In this document: piece after piece, positions 7,659-16,046 of the stretch
Position numbering within the stretch: position 1 is the first letter of the stretch
Layout of the letters: each line of letters starts with the position of its first letter
Assembly: GCA_035720425.1 (NCBI GenBank)
Contig: DASTOB010000001.1
Coordinates: 1-22,837, forward strand
DNA from: DASTOB01 sp035720425
GTDB lineage: Bacteria; Chloroflexota; Limnocylindria; Limnocylindrales; CSP1-4
Direction: 5' to 3'
Length of the DNA stretch: 22,837 nt
The notes under the pieces: generated by a model
Seen by the model: only the letters and a program-made list of their open reading frames with translations
Databases searched by the model: none
Told to the model about the DNA's origin: nothing
Translations under genes and position numbers: made by a program

Positions 7659-8800
7659 GCGCCCGCCTCGATGGGCCCTTCGCTGTAGCGAGCCCCGTCA
7701 GCCGCGCCGGTCGCCACGACCTCGCCGACGACCATGGCGCGCGTGCCGGCTCCGGCCAGGTGCTCGACCGCCGCGGCCGCCGACGCCGCCGGGACGGCCA
7801 CGACCATCCCGAGCCCACCGTTGAACGTCGCGCGCAGCTCCGCGTCGTCGAGGCCGCCGAGGGCCGCGATGAGGCGCAGCACCGACGGCACCGACCAGTG
7901 CGCCGGGTCGAGCCGGGCGGCGAGCCCGTCCGGGAGCATGCGCGGAACGTTGCCGGGTAGGCCGCCCCCGGTGACGTGGGCGATGCCGTGAATCGCGCTT
8001 CCTTCCGCCTCGAGCGCGGAGCGGAGCGACAGGATCGCCGGCGCGTAGATCGTCGTCGGCGTGAGGAGCACCTCGCCGAACGTGGCGAGTGCGTGCTCCG
8101 GCTCGCCCGCGAGCGCGGCCTCGGCGACCGCGTCGCCGAGCGTTCGCCGGAGCTGGGCCTGGTACGGACCCGCGAGGTCGAGGTCCCACTCGGCGATGAG
8201 CGAACGGACGAGCGAGTAGCCGTTGGCGTGGAGCCCGCTCGCTCCGAGCCCGACCAGCGCGTCGCCGGCACGGACGGCCGAGCCGTCGATGAGGGCGTCG
8301 CGCTCGACGATCCCGACGCAGCAGCCGGCGAGATCGAACGCGCCGGGATCGATGAGCCCCGGATGCTCCGCCGTCTCCCCGCCGATGAGGGCGCAACCGG
8401 CGTCGCGACAGCCGTCGGCCACGCCGCCGACGAGCGCGGAAACGTCCTCCGGCTCGAGTCGTCCGACGGCGACGTAGTCGAGCAGGAACAGCGGCGTGGC
8501 GCCCGAACAGACGACGTCGTCCGCGCACATCGCGACGAGGTCGCGCCCGATCGTGTCGTAGCGCCGGAGCGCGGCCGCGATCGCGGTCTTCGTGCCCACG
8601 CCGTCGGTCGAGGCGACGAGGACCGGCTCGCGGAACCCGGGCGGGATCGCGATCGCCCCGCCGAACCCGCCGAGACCGCCGAGCACGCCGGGGCCGTGGG
8701 TGGCCGACACGGCCGCACGCATGAGCTCGACGGCGGCGTCACCGGCGGCGACGTCGACGCCGGCCCGGCGGTAGGCCTCGCGCGGCGCCGCGCCCTTCAT
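7655..8800 (-). CDS. purM: Phosphoribosylformylglycinamidine cyclo-ligase (AIR synthetase)
   Basis: PurM closes the imidazole ring, converting FGAM to AIR with ATP. The product is 381 residues, slightly longer than the usual 345-350 because of a longer C-terminus. Motifs in order: the N-terminal YRRAGVDVAAGD segment at about 10-21, the glycine-rich DGVGTKTAIA near 68, the MCADDVVCSGA nucleotide-binding segment near 91, GGETAEHPG near 138, GASGLHANGYSLVR near 187 (usual form SSGLHSNGYSLVR), TPTTIYAP, HVTGGGLPGNVPR and FNGGLGM near 330. ATG 8800 is chosen because the conserved N-terminal segment follows closely and GAGG lies upstream; a longer frame extends into purF but is non-homologous. It starts 13 nt after the purF stop and overlaps purNH by 4 nt. 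Confidence 0.96.
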   Translation of the reverse strand: MKGAAPREAYRRAGVDVAAGDAAVELMRAAVSATHGPGVLGGLGGFGGAIAIPPGFREPVLVASTDGVGTKTAIAAALRRYDTIGRDLVAMCADDVVCSGATPLFLLDYVAVGRLEPEDVSALVGGVADGCRDAGCALIGGETAEHPGLIDPGAFDLAGCCVGIVERDALIDGSAVRAGDALVGLGASGLHANGYSLVRSLIAEWDLDLAGPYQAQLRRTLGDAVAEAALAGEPEHALATFGEVLLTPTTIYAPAILSLRSALEAEGSAIHGIAHVTGGGLPGNVPRMLPDGLAARLDPAHWSVPSVLRLIAALGGLDDAELRATFNGGLGMVVAVPAASAAAAVEHLAGAGTRAMVVGEVVATGAADGARYSEGPIEAGA

Positions 8801-8813
8801 CCCCGGTCGGCCC

Positions 8814-10277
8814 TCAGCCACGGACGGCGACCCCGGCCTCCTCGAGGATGAGCTTGCGACTGGCCGCGTCGTACGGCACGGGCTCCGGGTAGTTGCCGTC
8901 GAAGCAGGCGAAGCAGAACCGCTCGTACGGCAGCTCGAGGGCCGCGAGCACACCACGGATCGACAGGTAGCCGAGCGAATCGGCGCCGATGAACGTGCGG
9001 ATCTCCTCGACGGAGTGGGTCGCCGCGATGAGCTCCGTCTCGACCTGGGTGTCGATCCCGTAGAAGCACGGGTGGTAGATCGGCGGCGCGCTGATCCGGA
9101 CGTGGACCTCCGTCGCACCGGCCTGACGGAGGAGCTCGACGATCTGCTTCGTCGTCGTCCCGCGCACGATCGAGTCGTCGACGACCGTCAGGCGCCGGCC
9201 GCGCACGACCTCACGAAGCGGGTTGAGCTTGAGCGTCACGCCCCGGTGACGCATCGTCTGAGACGGCTGGATGAACGTGCGGCCGGTGTAGCGGTTGCGG
9301 ACGAGCCCCTCGCGGTACGGCAGGCCGGACGCCTCGGCGAAGCCGGCCGCGGCGGCCGCACCGGTGTCCGGGACCGGCATGACGAGATCGGCCGCCGCCG
9401 GATGCTCGTCGGCCAGCTGCATCCCCATCCGGCGCCGGACCTCGTACAGGTTGCGGCCCTCCATGTATGAGTCCGGCCGGGCGAAGTAGATGAGCTCGAA
9501 CACGCACAACGCGGGGGTCGCCGGCGCGAAGCGGACCGACCGCGGCTCGCGCCCCTGCTCGAGGATCACGAGCTCGCCGGGCTCGACGTCGCGGACGTAC
9601 TCGGCCCCGACGATGTCGAGCCCGGTCGTCTCGGACGAGAGGACCCACCCGGACGTGGTGTCGTCGGCCCACAGGCCCGGTCCCGTGCCGGCGCGGTCGC
9701 CGTCGAGCGGCAGCCGGCCGAGGACGAGCGGGCGGAAGCCGAACGGGTCGCGCAGGCCGATGACGCGGCGCTCGTCGAGGACGACGAGGCTGTACGCGCC
9801 ACGGAGCCGGGGCAGGACGCGGAGGAGCGCGTCCACCGTATCGGCCGCCGGCTCATCGGCGAGGAGCGCGGTCAGCAGCTCCGTGTCGGTCGAGGCCGGC
9901 AGGCGCGCCCGACCGCCGCGCAGCTCGCCGAGCAGCTGACGGGTGTTGACAAGGTTTCCGTTGTGGCCGATCGCGACCGCGCGCCGCGGCCCGAGCCGGA
10001 ACGTCGGCTGGGCGTTCTCCCAGACGGTCGATCCGGTCGTCGAATAGCGGCAATGGGCGATCGCGAGCTCGCCGCGCAGACTCGGCAGGCGTCGCTCGTC
10101 GAGGACGGAGCTGATCATGCCCAGGTCCTTGTAGAGCATGAGCTGCTCGCCGTCGCTCACGGCGATCCCGGCCGACTCCTGTCCGCGGTGCTGGAGGGCG
10201 AACAGGCCGAGGGCGGCAACGGCGGCCGCACCGGACTCCGTGCCGGGCGGCAGGACGGCACCGAACACGCCGCACAT
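8814..10277 (-). CDS. purF: Amidophosphoribosyltransferase, iron-sulfur (Bacillus) type
   Basis: PurF catalyses the committed step: glutamine amide plus PRPP gives phosphoribosylamine. The 487-residue product starts MCGVFGA, so the glutaminase nucleophile Cys2 directly follows the initiator Met; the propeptide of the B. subtilis enzyme is missing. The N-terminal nucleophile domain continues with LQHRGQESAG at 28-37, the CRYSTTG motif near 76 and GHNGNLVN near 104. The phosphoribosyltransferase domain has the PRPP loop VVDDSIVRGTT at about 365-375. Cys258 (ALCVFE), Cys404 (HPCFYG), Cys455 and Cys458 (CFACFDG) match the four [4Fe-4S] ligands of the Bacillus enzyme. ATG 10277 shares one base with the purL stop (TGATG), indicating translational coupling. 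In known homologues this step is inhibited by purine nucleotides. Confidence 0.97.
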   Translation of the reverse strand: MCGVFGAVLPPGTESGAAAVAALGLFALQHRGQESAGIAVSDGEQLMLYKDLGMISSVLDERRLPSLRGELAIAHCRYSTTGSTVWENAQPTFRLGPRRAVAIGHNGNLVNTRQLLGELRGGRARLPASTDTELLTALLADEPAADTVDALLRVLPRLRGAYSLVVLDERRVIGLRDPFGFRPLVLGRLPLDGDRAGTGPGLWADDTTSGWVLSSETTGLDIVGAEYVRDVEPGELVILEQGREPRSVRFAPATPALCVFELIYFARPDSYMEGRNLYEVRRRMGMQLADEHPAAADLVMPVPDTGAAAAAGFAEASGLPYREGLVRNRYTGRTFIQPSQTMRHRGVTLKLNPLREVVRGRRLTVVDDSIVRGTTTKQIVELLRQAGATEVHVRISAPPIYHPCFYGIDTQVETELIAATHSVEEIRTFIGADSLGYLSIRGVLAALELPYERFCFACFDGNYPEPVPYDAASRKLILEEAGVAVRG

Positions 10278-12730
10278 CAGACGGCCCCGCGAGCATGGGT
10301 GCCGCGCGCCTCGTCCCAGCCGAGCGCGCGGGGCAGCCCGTGCTCCCACGCGTGGCGCAGGTCCGCGACGGCGACGTCGAGCGCATCGGCGACGCGCGAT
10401 CCGCGCTCTTCGGCCGCCCCGGTCGCCCCGGACCCGGCGAGCTCGACGACCAGCCGATCCCCGCCCACGACGCCGAGCTCCTCGGCCGGAAGACCGTGCT
10501 GGCGGGCGACGAGAAGGAGGGCCGGCACGAAACGCGGTCGGCACGACACCACGACCCGCGACGGGCTCTCGCCGAACAGGTCGACCGCCGGCGAGTTCGC
10601 CACGGCGAGGCGCACCCGCGCTCCGAGACCACGGTCGCCGTCGCCCCACATCGCGGCTTCCGCGAGCGCGACGGCGAGGCCGCCGGCGGATACGTCCTGG
10701 GCGGACGCGACAAGACCGCGCGCGACCGCCTCGCGGGCGAATGCCTGGAGGCGACGTTCGCGATCGAGGTCGAGGGTCGGCGGGCCGTCCTCCGGCGCGA
10801 CGCCGGCGAGGGCCGCGTACTCGCTGCCGGCCAGTCCCGGCGTGGCCTCGCCGACGAGCACGACGGCGTCGCCCTCCGCGGTGAACCCGGGGCCGACGAG
10901 CCCGGCGACGTCGTCGATCAGCCCAACCACCCCGATCTCCGGCGTCGGCGCGATCGCGGAGCCGGGCGCCTCGTTGTAGAGCGAGACGTTGCCCCCCGTG
11001 ATCGGCAGGCCGAGCGCGCGGCACGCGTCGCCGAGGCCGCGCGCGCCCTCGGCCAGCTGCCAGAACGCCTCGGGCCGCGTGGGATCGCCGTAGTTGAGGC
11101 AGTTCGTGACGCCGAGCGGCCGCGCGCCGGTGATCGCGACGTTGCGCGTCGCCTCGGCCACGCTCAGTGCGGCGCCGAGCCATGGGTCGAGCGCGCCGAC
11201 GGCCTGGTTCGCATCGGTCGACGCGACGAGGGCCTTCGTCGTGCCCTTGATCCGCACGACCGCCGCCCCGTGACCGGGTCCCGCGACGGTGTTGGCCTGG
11301 ACGTGCCAGTCGTATTGCTCGAAGACGGCCCGCCGGCTGGACAGGTTCGGCCCCCCGAGCAGCGCGAGGAGGACGGCACCCGGATCCATGCCGCGCTCCG
11401 GGAGCCGGTCGGAGGCCTCCGCCGGGGCGCCCGGTGCCGGTGCGGCGCGTCGGCGCGCCGGTGGGGTGCCGACGCGGTCGTGGACGATCGCCTCGCTCGT
11501 CAGCGCACGGGCCGGGATCCGGGCGAGCTCGCGGCCGTCCTCCGCGACGCTGATGTCGCCGTCCGGCGTCACCGTGCCGATCACGGCGCACGGCAGGCCC
11601 CAGCGCTCGCAGACCGCCCGGACATCGTCGAACCGCTCGGGTCGGACGATGGCGAGCATCCGCTCCTGGGACTCGGAGATGAGGACCTCGAACGCGGCCA
11701 TGCCGGGCTCGCGGCGCGGGATCGCACCGAGGTCGATGGCGATCCCCGTCCCGGCCCGGTCCGCCGTCTCCGAGGTCGCGCACGTAATGCCGCCCGCTCC
11801 GAGGTCCTGGAGGCCCTCGACGAGCCCGCGCTCGATGAGCTCGAGCGACGCGTCGATGAGCAGCTTGCCAGCGAGAGGATCTCCGATCTGTACCGAGGGA
11901 CGCTTCGTCGGGACTGCGGTGATGCTCACCGAGGACCGAGGTAAAGCTCCTGCGGGCCCTCGGTCCGAGGTTTCGCCCACCTGGACGGACGGTCGCTTCG
12001 AGGCGTCCGCGTCCGCGAACGTCGCGCTGGCGAGCACAGACGCGCCACCGATCCCGTCGCGCCCCGTCGTCGAGCCGAACAGGACCGCGAGGTTGCCGGG
12101 CCCGGGCGCGGCCGCCCGGGTGAGGAGCCGCTCCTCGAGCAGGCCGATGGCCATGACGTTGACGAGCGGGTTGCCGGCATAGGACGGGTCGAACACGAGC
12201 TCGCCACCGACGGTCGGCACGCCGACGCAGTTGCCGTACCCGCCGACACCCCGGACCACGCCGTCGACGAGGTGGCGCGTCCGCGCGTCCGCCGGATCGC
12301 CGAAGCGGAGGGCGTCGAGCACGGCGATCGGTCGGGCGCCCATGGTGAAGATGTCGCGGAGGATGCCGCCCACCCCGGTCGCGGCGCCCTGGTACGGCTC
12401 GACCGCCGACGGGTGATTGTGCGATTCGATCTTGAACGCGACCGCGAGCCCGTCGCCGATCGAGATGACCCCGGCATTCTCGCCCGGGCCCGCGACGACG
12501 TCGTCACCACCGGTCGGCAGGGTTCGCAGGAGCGGCTTCGAGCTCTTGTACGAGCAGTGCTCGCTCCACATCACGCTGAACATCGCGAGCTCGAGCTCGT
12601 TCGGCTCGCGCCCGAGGCGCTCGCGGATGGCCGCCAACTCGTCGTCGGTCAGGCCGAGGCGGCGGTGAATCCGCTCGGCGGCGCCGGGCGGCGACTCGGC
12701 CGCGCCGGGCGGCGACTCTGCCACGGTCAT
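10277..12730 (-). CDS. purL: FGAM synthase large subunit (small PurL type) with an in-frame insertion
   Basis: PurL converts FGAR to FGAM using ammonia delivered by PurQ, with PurS completing the complex. It has 817 residues against about 740 for the small PurL type. Motifs: MWSEHCSYK at 54-62 with the catalytic-type His57, ESHNHPS near 102, GGYGNCVG near 163, QDLGAGG near 308, SESQERM, GGPNLSSR near 440, NCLNYGDP near 522, TGGNVSLYNE near 561 and DVSAGGLAVAL near 667. Two oddities. The N-terminus carries the 7-residue tandem repeat ESPPGAA. Residues 245-283 hold a 31-residue insertion flanked by two near-identical octapeptides (KRPSVQVG and KRPSVQIG), described separately. ATG 12730 is chosen over an upstream frame that only shadows purQ. 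purQ ends 16 nt before it. Confidence 0.96.
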   Translation of the reverse strand: MTVAESPPGAAESPPGAAERIHRRLGLTDDELAAIRERLGREPNELELAMFSVMWSEHCSYKSSKPLLRTLPTGGDDVVAGPGENAGVISIGDGLAVAFKIESHNHPSAVEPYQGAATGVGGILRDIFTMGARPIAVLDALRFGDPADARTRHLVDGVVRGVGGYGNCVGVPTVGGELVFDPSYAGNPLVNVMAIGLLEERLLTRAAAPGPGNLAVLFGSTTGRDGIGGASVLASATFADADASKRPSVQVGETSDRGPAGALPRSSVSITAVPTKRPSVQIGDPLAGKLLIDASLELIERGLVEGLQDLGAGGITCATSETADRAGTGIAIDLGAIPRREPGMAAFEVLISESQERMLAIVRPERFDDVRAVCERWGLPCAVIGTVTPDGDISVAEDGRELARIPARALTSEAIVHDRVGTPPARRRAAPAPGAPAEASDRLPERGMDPGAVLLALLGGPNLSSRRAVFEQYDWHVQANTVAGPGHGAAVVRIKGTTKALVASTDANQAVGALDPWLGAALSVAEATRNVAITGARPLGVTNCLNYGDPTRPEAFWQLAEGARGLGDACRALGLPITGGNVSLYNEAPGSAIAPTPEIGVVGLIDDVAGLVGPGFTAEGDAVVLVGEATPGLAGSEYAALAGVAPEDGPPTLDLDRERRLQAFAREAVARGLVASAQDVSAGGLAVALAEAAMWGDGDRGLGARVRLAVANSPAVDLFGESPSRVVVSCRPRFVPALLLVARQHGLPAEELGVVGGDRLVVELAGSGATGAAEERGSRVADALDVAVADLRHAWEHGLPRALGWDEARGTHARGAV
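11906..11998 (-). repeat. 93-bp in-frame insertion in purL with flanking recoded duplication
   Basis: Relative to the usual form, where KRPxVQVGDP is continuous, 31 residues are inserted. The unit begins with KRPSVQVG and is followed by a second octapeptide KRPSVQIG that leads into DP. At DNA level the two octapeptide copies differ mostly at wobble positions, about 6 of 25 bases, so this is not a recent slippage duplication. The insert uses TTA, GTA, GAT, CCT and GCT, codons that are rare or avoided in the surrounding genes. A 9-bp palindrome sits inside it. It resembles in-frame palindromic elements (such as Rickettsia RPEs) in form only; no sequence match is claimed. Confidence 0.7.
11933..11966. 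repeat. Perfect 9-bp inverted repeat inside the purL insertion
   Basis: GGACCGAGG at 11933-11941 pairs with CCTCGGTCC at 11958-11966 around a 16-nt loop. Further copies of ACCGAGG begin at 11892 and 11929 on the plus strand, so the motif is repeated within the insert and in the recoded flank. This gives a strong hairpin in DNA or mRNA in the middle of purL. Confidence 0.75.
12681..12722 (-). repeat. 21-bp tandem duplication at the purL N-terminus
   Basis: Two adjacent 21-bp units (12681-12701 and 12702-12722) are identical at 20 of 21 bases and encode the ESPPGAA repeat before the conserved PurL start region. A recent replication-slippage duplication is likely. The tail is probably unstructured. 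Confidence 0.8.
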
Positions 12731-12746
12731 GGTCGGTCGCTGTCGG

Positions 12747-13490
12747 TCATCGTCCGCCGACCTCGACGAGCCGTCCGCCGGTGGCGCGCTCCGCGGCGCC
12801 TTCCACGAACGAGCGGATGATCGCGAGGCCGTCGCCCGACCCGAGGATCGCCTCGACCGCCGTCTCCGGGTGGGGCATGAGGCCGGCCACGTTCCCGTTT
12901 GCGTTGGCGACGCCGGCGATGCCTCGCAGCGAGCCGTTCGGGTTGGCCGGGTCACCCGGTTCGGCGACCTCGCCGTCCGGCCGGACGTAGCGGAACAGGA
13001 CCTGCCCGTCGCGTTCGAGCGCGTCGAGCGTCGGCTCGTCCGCGTAGTAGCAGCCCTCCCCGTGGGCGACCGGCAGGCGCAGGGGCCGTCGCCCGTTGAC
13101 GAGACGGGTGAACGGCGAGTCGGACCGCTCCGCGACCACGGACACCGTGCGGCTGACGAACCGGACGGAGCGGTTTCGAAGCAGGGCGCCGGGCACGAGG
13201 CCGGCCTCGGCGAGGACCTGGAAGCCGTTGCAGATCCCGAACACGAGCCCACCCTCCGCGGCGAACGCGGACACGGCGCGCATGACCGGGCTGAACCGCG
13301 CGATCACGCCGGCCCGGAGGTAGTCGCCGTAGGCGAACCCGCCCGGGAGGAGCACGCCGGCCACGCCGGACAGGTCCACGTCCTCGTGCCACAGCATGAC
13401 CGGCTCCGCGCCGGCCACCTCGATCGCGTTCCGCGCGTCGATGTCGCGGTTGGAACCCGGGAACAGGACGACGCCGATCCGGACGCTCAC
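12747..13490 (-). CDS. purQ: FGAM synthase glutaminase subunit
   Basis: This class I glutamine amidotransferase supplies ammonia to PurL. At 247 residues it is slightly longer than the usual 220-230. It shows FPGSNRD at 10-16, the oxyanion segment LPGGFAYGDYLR at about 48-59, the nucleophile Cys87 in FGICNGFQ, and the His207/Glu209 pair in MPHPE, so the catalytic triad is complete. The start is GTG 13490, which overlaps the purS stop (GTGA). The gene ends 16 nt before purL. The order purS-purQ-purL matches the stoichiometric three-subunit FGAM synthase complex. Confidence 0.97.
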   Translation of the reverse strand: MSVRIGVVLFPGSNRDIDARNAIEVAGAEPVMLWHEDVDLSGVAGVLLPGGFAYGDYLRAGVIARFSPVMRAVSAFAAEGGLVFGICNGFQVLAEAGLVPGALLRNRSVRFVSRTVSVVAERSDSPFTRLVNGRRPLRLPVAHGEGCYYADEPTLDALERDGQVLFRYVRPDGEVAEPGDPANPNGSLRGIAGVANANGNVAGLMPHPETAVEAILGSGDGLAIIRSFVEGAAERATGGRLVEVGGR

Positions 13491-13804
13491 GCCGGGACCT
13501 CGGACCGCGGCCCCGACGGCGATTCGGACTGCGTCGACGAGGTCGCCCCGACCGCCTCGATCGTGAACGCCTCGATGAGCGGATTCGAGAGCAGTTCTTC
13601 GGCCAGCCGATCGACGGTCGCCCGGGCCGCCGCCTCGTCGCTGGCGTCCACCGTCAACTCGACGCGCCGGCCCACGCGCACGTCGCGCACCCCGGAGATC
13701 CCGAGATGCCCGAGGCTGCCCTCGACGGCCCGGCCCTGCGGGTCGAGGATGCCCGCCTTGGGGGTGACGTTGACGGCGTAGCGGAAGCTCGCACGGGCGC
13801 TCAT
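13487..13804 (-). CDS. purS: FGAM synthase subunit PurS
   Basis: PurS is a small structural subunit that docks PurQ on PurL and helps ammonia transfer. The product is 105 residues. Residues about 6-85 form the conserved core (YAVNVTPKAGILDPQG near the N-terminus, VRDVRVGRRVEL in the middle, LLSNPLIEAF near the end of the core). A Ser/Pro-rich tail of about 20 residues (ATSSTQSESPSG) is extra relative to the usual 80-85 residues. ATG 13804 overlaps the purC stop by ATGA, and its own stop overlaps the purQ GTG. The gene is easily missed because a long unrelated frame reads through from upstream. Confidence 0.93.
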   Translation of the reverse strand: MSARASFRYAVNVTPKAGILDPQGRAVEGSLGHLGISGVRDVRVGRRVELTVDASDEAAARATVDRLAEELLSNPLIEAFTIEAVGATSSTQSESPSGPRSEVPA

Positions 13805-14724
13805 GGGGCGATCACGTCCTCCTCGAGGTAGCGGCCGAACGAGGCGCCGGTGATCCGCTCGAACGCCTCGACGTAGCGAGACCGTGTGCCCGCCACGACG
13901 TCGGGCGGCAGCTCCGGGCCCGGATCGGTCTTGTCCCACGCCTGGCCCAGGAGCCAGTCGCGGACGTACTGCTTGTCGAAGCTCGCCTGCGGGCCGCCCG
14001 GGGACCACGCCGCCGCGTCCCAGAAGCGCGACGAATCGGGCGTGAGCACCTCGTCGGCGAGGACGAGGTCCGCCGGACCGGGCCACACGCCGAACTCGAA
14101 CTTCGTATCGGCCAGGAGGATTCCGGCCCGCTCGCAGACCTCCGCGCCGTGGGCGTAGAGCCGGAGCGCGGCCGCGCGCAGGCGCTCGGCCAGGTCGCCG
14201 CCGACGATCCGCACGAGCGTGTCGAAGTCGATCGTCTGATCGTGCCGCCCGAGGTCCGCCTTGGTCGACGGCGTGACGATCGGCTCCGGGAGTCGGTCGC
14301 CCTCGCGCAGACCGTCGGGCAGGGGGATGCCGCCGATCGCGCCGTCGCGCCGGTAGTCGAGCCAGCCCGATCCGGCGAGGAAGCCGCGCACGATCACCTC
14401 GACCGGCAGCATGTCGACCCGCCGGCAGAGCATGATCCTGCCGCGCAGGTCGTCGAGCGGCGCGCCGGCCCAGCCGCGCGGACGGTCCATCGGATCGACG
14501 TCGTCGAGGTCCGGCGCGAGGAGATGGTTGGCCACGATCCCGGCCGTCTCGGCGAACCAGAAGCGCGACATGCCGGTCAGGACGCGGCCCTTGTCGGGGA
14601 TCGGCGTCGGCAGCACGACGTCGAACGCGGAGATCCGGTCCGACGCGACGAGGACGAGCCGGTCCGCGCCGATCTCGTACAGGTCGCGGACCTTGCCGGA
14701 TCGGACGAACGTCGCGCCGGTCAT
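13801..14724 (-). CDS. purC: SAICAR synthetase (longer, ADE1-like form)
   Basis: PurC joins CAIR and aspartate with ATP to give SAICAR. The 307-residue product is of the longer type seen in yeast and many actinobacteria, against about 237 in E. coli. Motifs: SGKVRDLYEIG at 9-19, the ASDRISAFD motif near 27, KGRVLTGMSRFWF, VEVIVRGFLAGSGW near 105 with the substrate-binding Arg, the TKADLGRHD segment near 150, LADTKFEFG near 205 and DSSRFWD near 233. ATG 14724 overlaps the purB stop (ATGA), and the stop overlaps the purS ATG. Confidence 0.96.
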   Translation of the reverse strand: MTGATFVRSGKVRDLYEIGADRLVLVASDRISAFDVVLPTPIPDKGRVLTGMSRFWFAETAGIVANHLLAPDLDDVDPMDRPRGWAGAPLDDLRGRIMLCRRVDMLPVEVIVRGFLAGSGWLDYRRDGAIGGIPLPDGLREGDRLPEPIVTPSTKADLGRHDQTIDFDTLVRIVGGDLAERLRAAALRLYAHGAEVCERAGILLADTKFEFGVWPGPADLVLADEVLTPDSSRFWDAAAWSPGGPQASFDKQYVRDWLLGQAWDKTDPGPELPPDVVAGTRSRYVEAFERITGASFGRYLEEDVIAP

Positions 14725-16046
14725 CGGCGAGCCTCCGCCGGGCCGGGCACGAGCGCATCGAGGCGGCGCATGACCGCCGGGACGTGGCGGAGGAACGCGG
14801 CGTCGTCGAAGCACGCGTCGAGCTGTTCGAGGCTGAGCTTGCGGGCGACCGTCGGGTCCACCGCAAGCAGCTCCCGAACCGGGCGGCGTTCGTCGGCCGC
14901 ACGGAGGGCGGCGCGCTGGACGATCGCGTACGCCTCCTCGCGCGACAGGCCGGCGATCTCGACGAGCGCGACGAGGACGCGGCTGCTGGCATGGAGGCCG
15001 AGGCCGCGATCGATGTTCTCGCGCATCCGCTCCGGCCGGACCACGAGTCCCTCGACGAGCCCGGTCATCCGGACGAGCACGTAGTCGGCGAGGATCGTCG
15101 CGTCGGGCAGGATGACCCGCTCGGCCGAGCTGTGGCTGATGTCTCGCTCGTGCCACAGCGGCTGGTTCTCGAAGCCCACCCCGGCGTACCCGCGCAGCAG
15201 CCGGGCCAGCCCGGCAATCCGCTCGGACAGGATCGGGTTCCGCTTGTGGGGCATGGCCGACGAGCCCTTCTGCCCGGCCCGGAACGGCTCCTGGACCTCC
15301 CCGATCTCGGTGTGCTGGAGGTTGCGGATCTCGGTCGCGAAGCGCTCGAGCGATCCACCGAGCACCGCGAGGACGGCCAGCAGGGCGGCGTGGCGGTCGC
15401 GCTGGACGATCTGGGTCGAGACCGGGTCGGCGTGCAGGCCGAGCTCGGCGAGCACCTCCGCCTCGACGTCCGGGCCCAGGTGGCTGTACGTCCCGACGGG
15501 GCCGGAGATCTTGCCGGTCGCGACGTCGTCGAGGGCGGCGGCGAGCCGGCGGCGGCCACGGTCGACCTCGAACGCCCAGCCGGCGACCTTGAGGCCGAGC
15601 GTCGTCGGCTCGGCATGGACGGAATGGGTCCGACCCATCATGACCGTGTCGGCCTCCGCCCGGGCGCGCGTCACGAGCGCGGTCACGAGCCGGTCGGCAT
15701 CGCGCAGGAGGATCTCGCCGGCGGCCCGGAGCTGGAGCGCGAGACCCGTGTCGACCACGTCGCTGCTCGTCAACCCGAGGTGGAGGAAGCGACCCTCGGC
15801 GCCGACCGCCTCGGCGACCTGGGAGACGAAGGCGATGACGTCGTGATCGGTCGTGCGCTCGATCTCGCCGATCCGGGCGACGTCGACGCGGGCCCGGCTC
15901 TCGATCGCGGCGAGGGCGTCGGCCGGGATGAGGCCGCGCGCCGACTGGGCCCGCGCGACGGCGATCTCGACGCGCAGCATCTGCTCGAACCGCGCCGCGT
16001 CCGTCCAGACCGCCCCGATCTCCGGCAGCGTGTAGCGCCGGATCAT
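14721..16046 (-). CDS. purB: Adenylosuccinate lyase
   Basis: PurB removes fumarate twice in the pathway: from SAICAR to AICAR, and from adenylosuccinate to AMP. The 441-residue product has the short N-terminal RYTLPEIGAVW typical of the Bacillus/Thermotoga form. It shows TTDHDVIAF near 66, LTSSDVVDTGLALQ near 91, GRTHSVHAEP near 139 with the catalytic-type His, and the superfamily signature GSSAMPHKRNP near 263 with its flexible catalytic Ser. RDISHSSAERV near 304 also fits. It overlaps purD and purC by ATGA on both sides. Since PurA is encoded in the same transcript, PurB probably serves both steps here. Confidence 0.97.
   Translation of the reverse strand: MIRRYTLPEIGAVWTDAARFEQMLRVEIAVARAQSARGLIPADALAAIESRARVDVARIGEIERTTDHDVIAFVSQVAEAVGAEGRFLHLGLTSSDVVDTGLALQLRAAGEILLRDADRLVTALVTRARAEADTVMMGRTHSVHAEPTTLGLKVAGWAFEVDRGRRRLAAALDDVATGKISGPVGTYSHLGPDVEAEVLAELGLHADPVSTQIVQRDRHAALLAVLAVLGGSLERFATEIRNLQHTEIGEVQEPFRAGQKGSSAMPHKRNPILSERIAGLARLLRGYAGVGFENQPLWHERDISHSSAERVILPDATILADYVLVRMTGLVEGLVVRPERMRENIDRGLGLHASSRVLVALVEIAGLSREEAYAIVQRAALRAADERRPVRELLAVDPTVARKLSLEQLDACFDDAAFLRHVPAVMRRLDALVPGPAEARR

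Noticed and set aside
5472..7688. Long open frame of about 738 codons on the plus strand opposite purNH
   Set aside because: Arg/Asp/Gly-rich composition typical of the antisense frame of a high-GC gene, with no recognisable domain; purNH is clearly the coding strand.
11906..11998. Intein in PurL
   Set aside because: 31 residues is far too short, and no Cys/Ser start or His-Asn end is present at the borders.
12731..13252. N-terminal extension of PurL into purQ
   Set aside because: Non-homologous Ser/Arg-rich sequence in a shadow frame of purQ; the homologous region begins just after ATG 12730.
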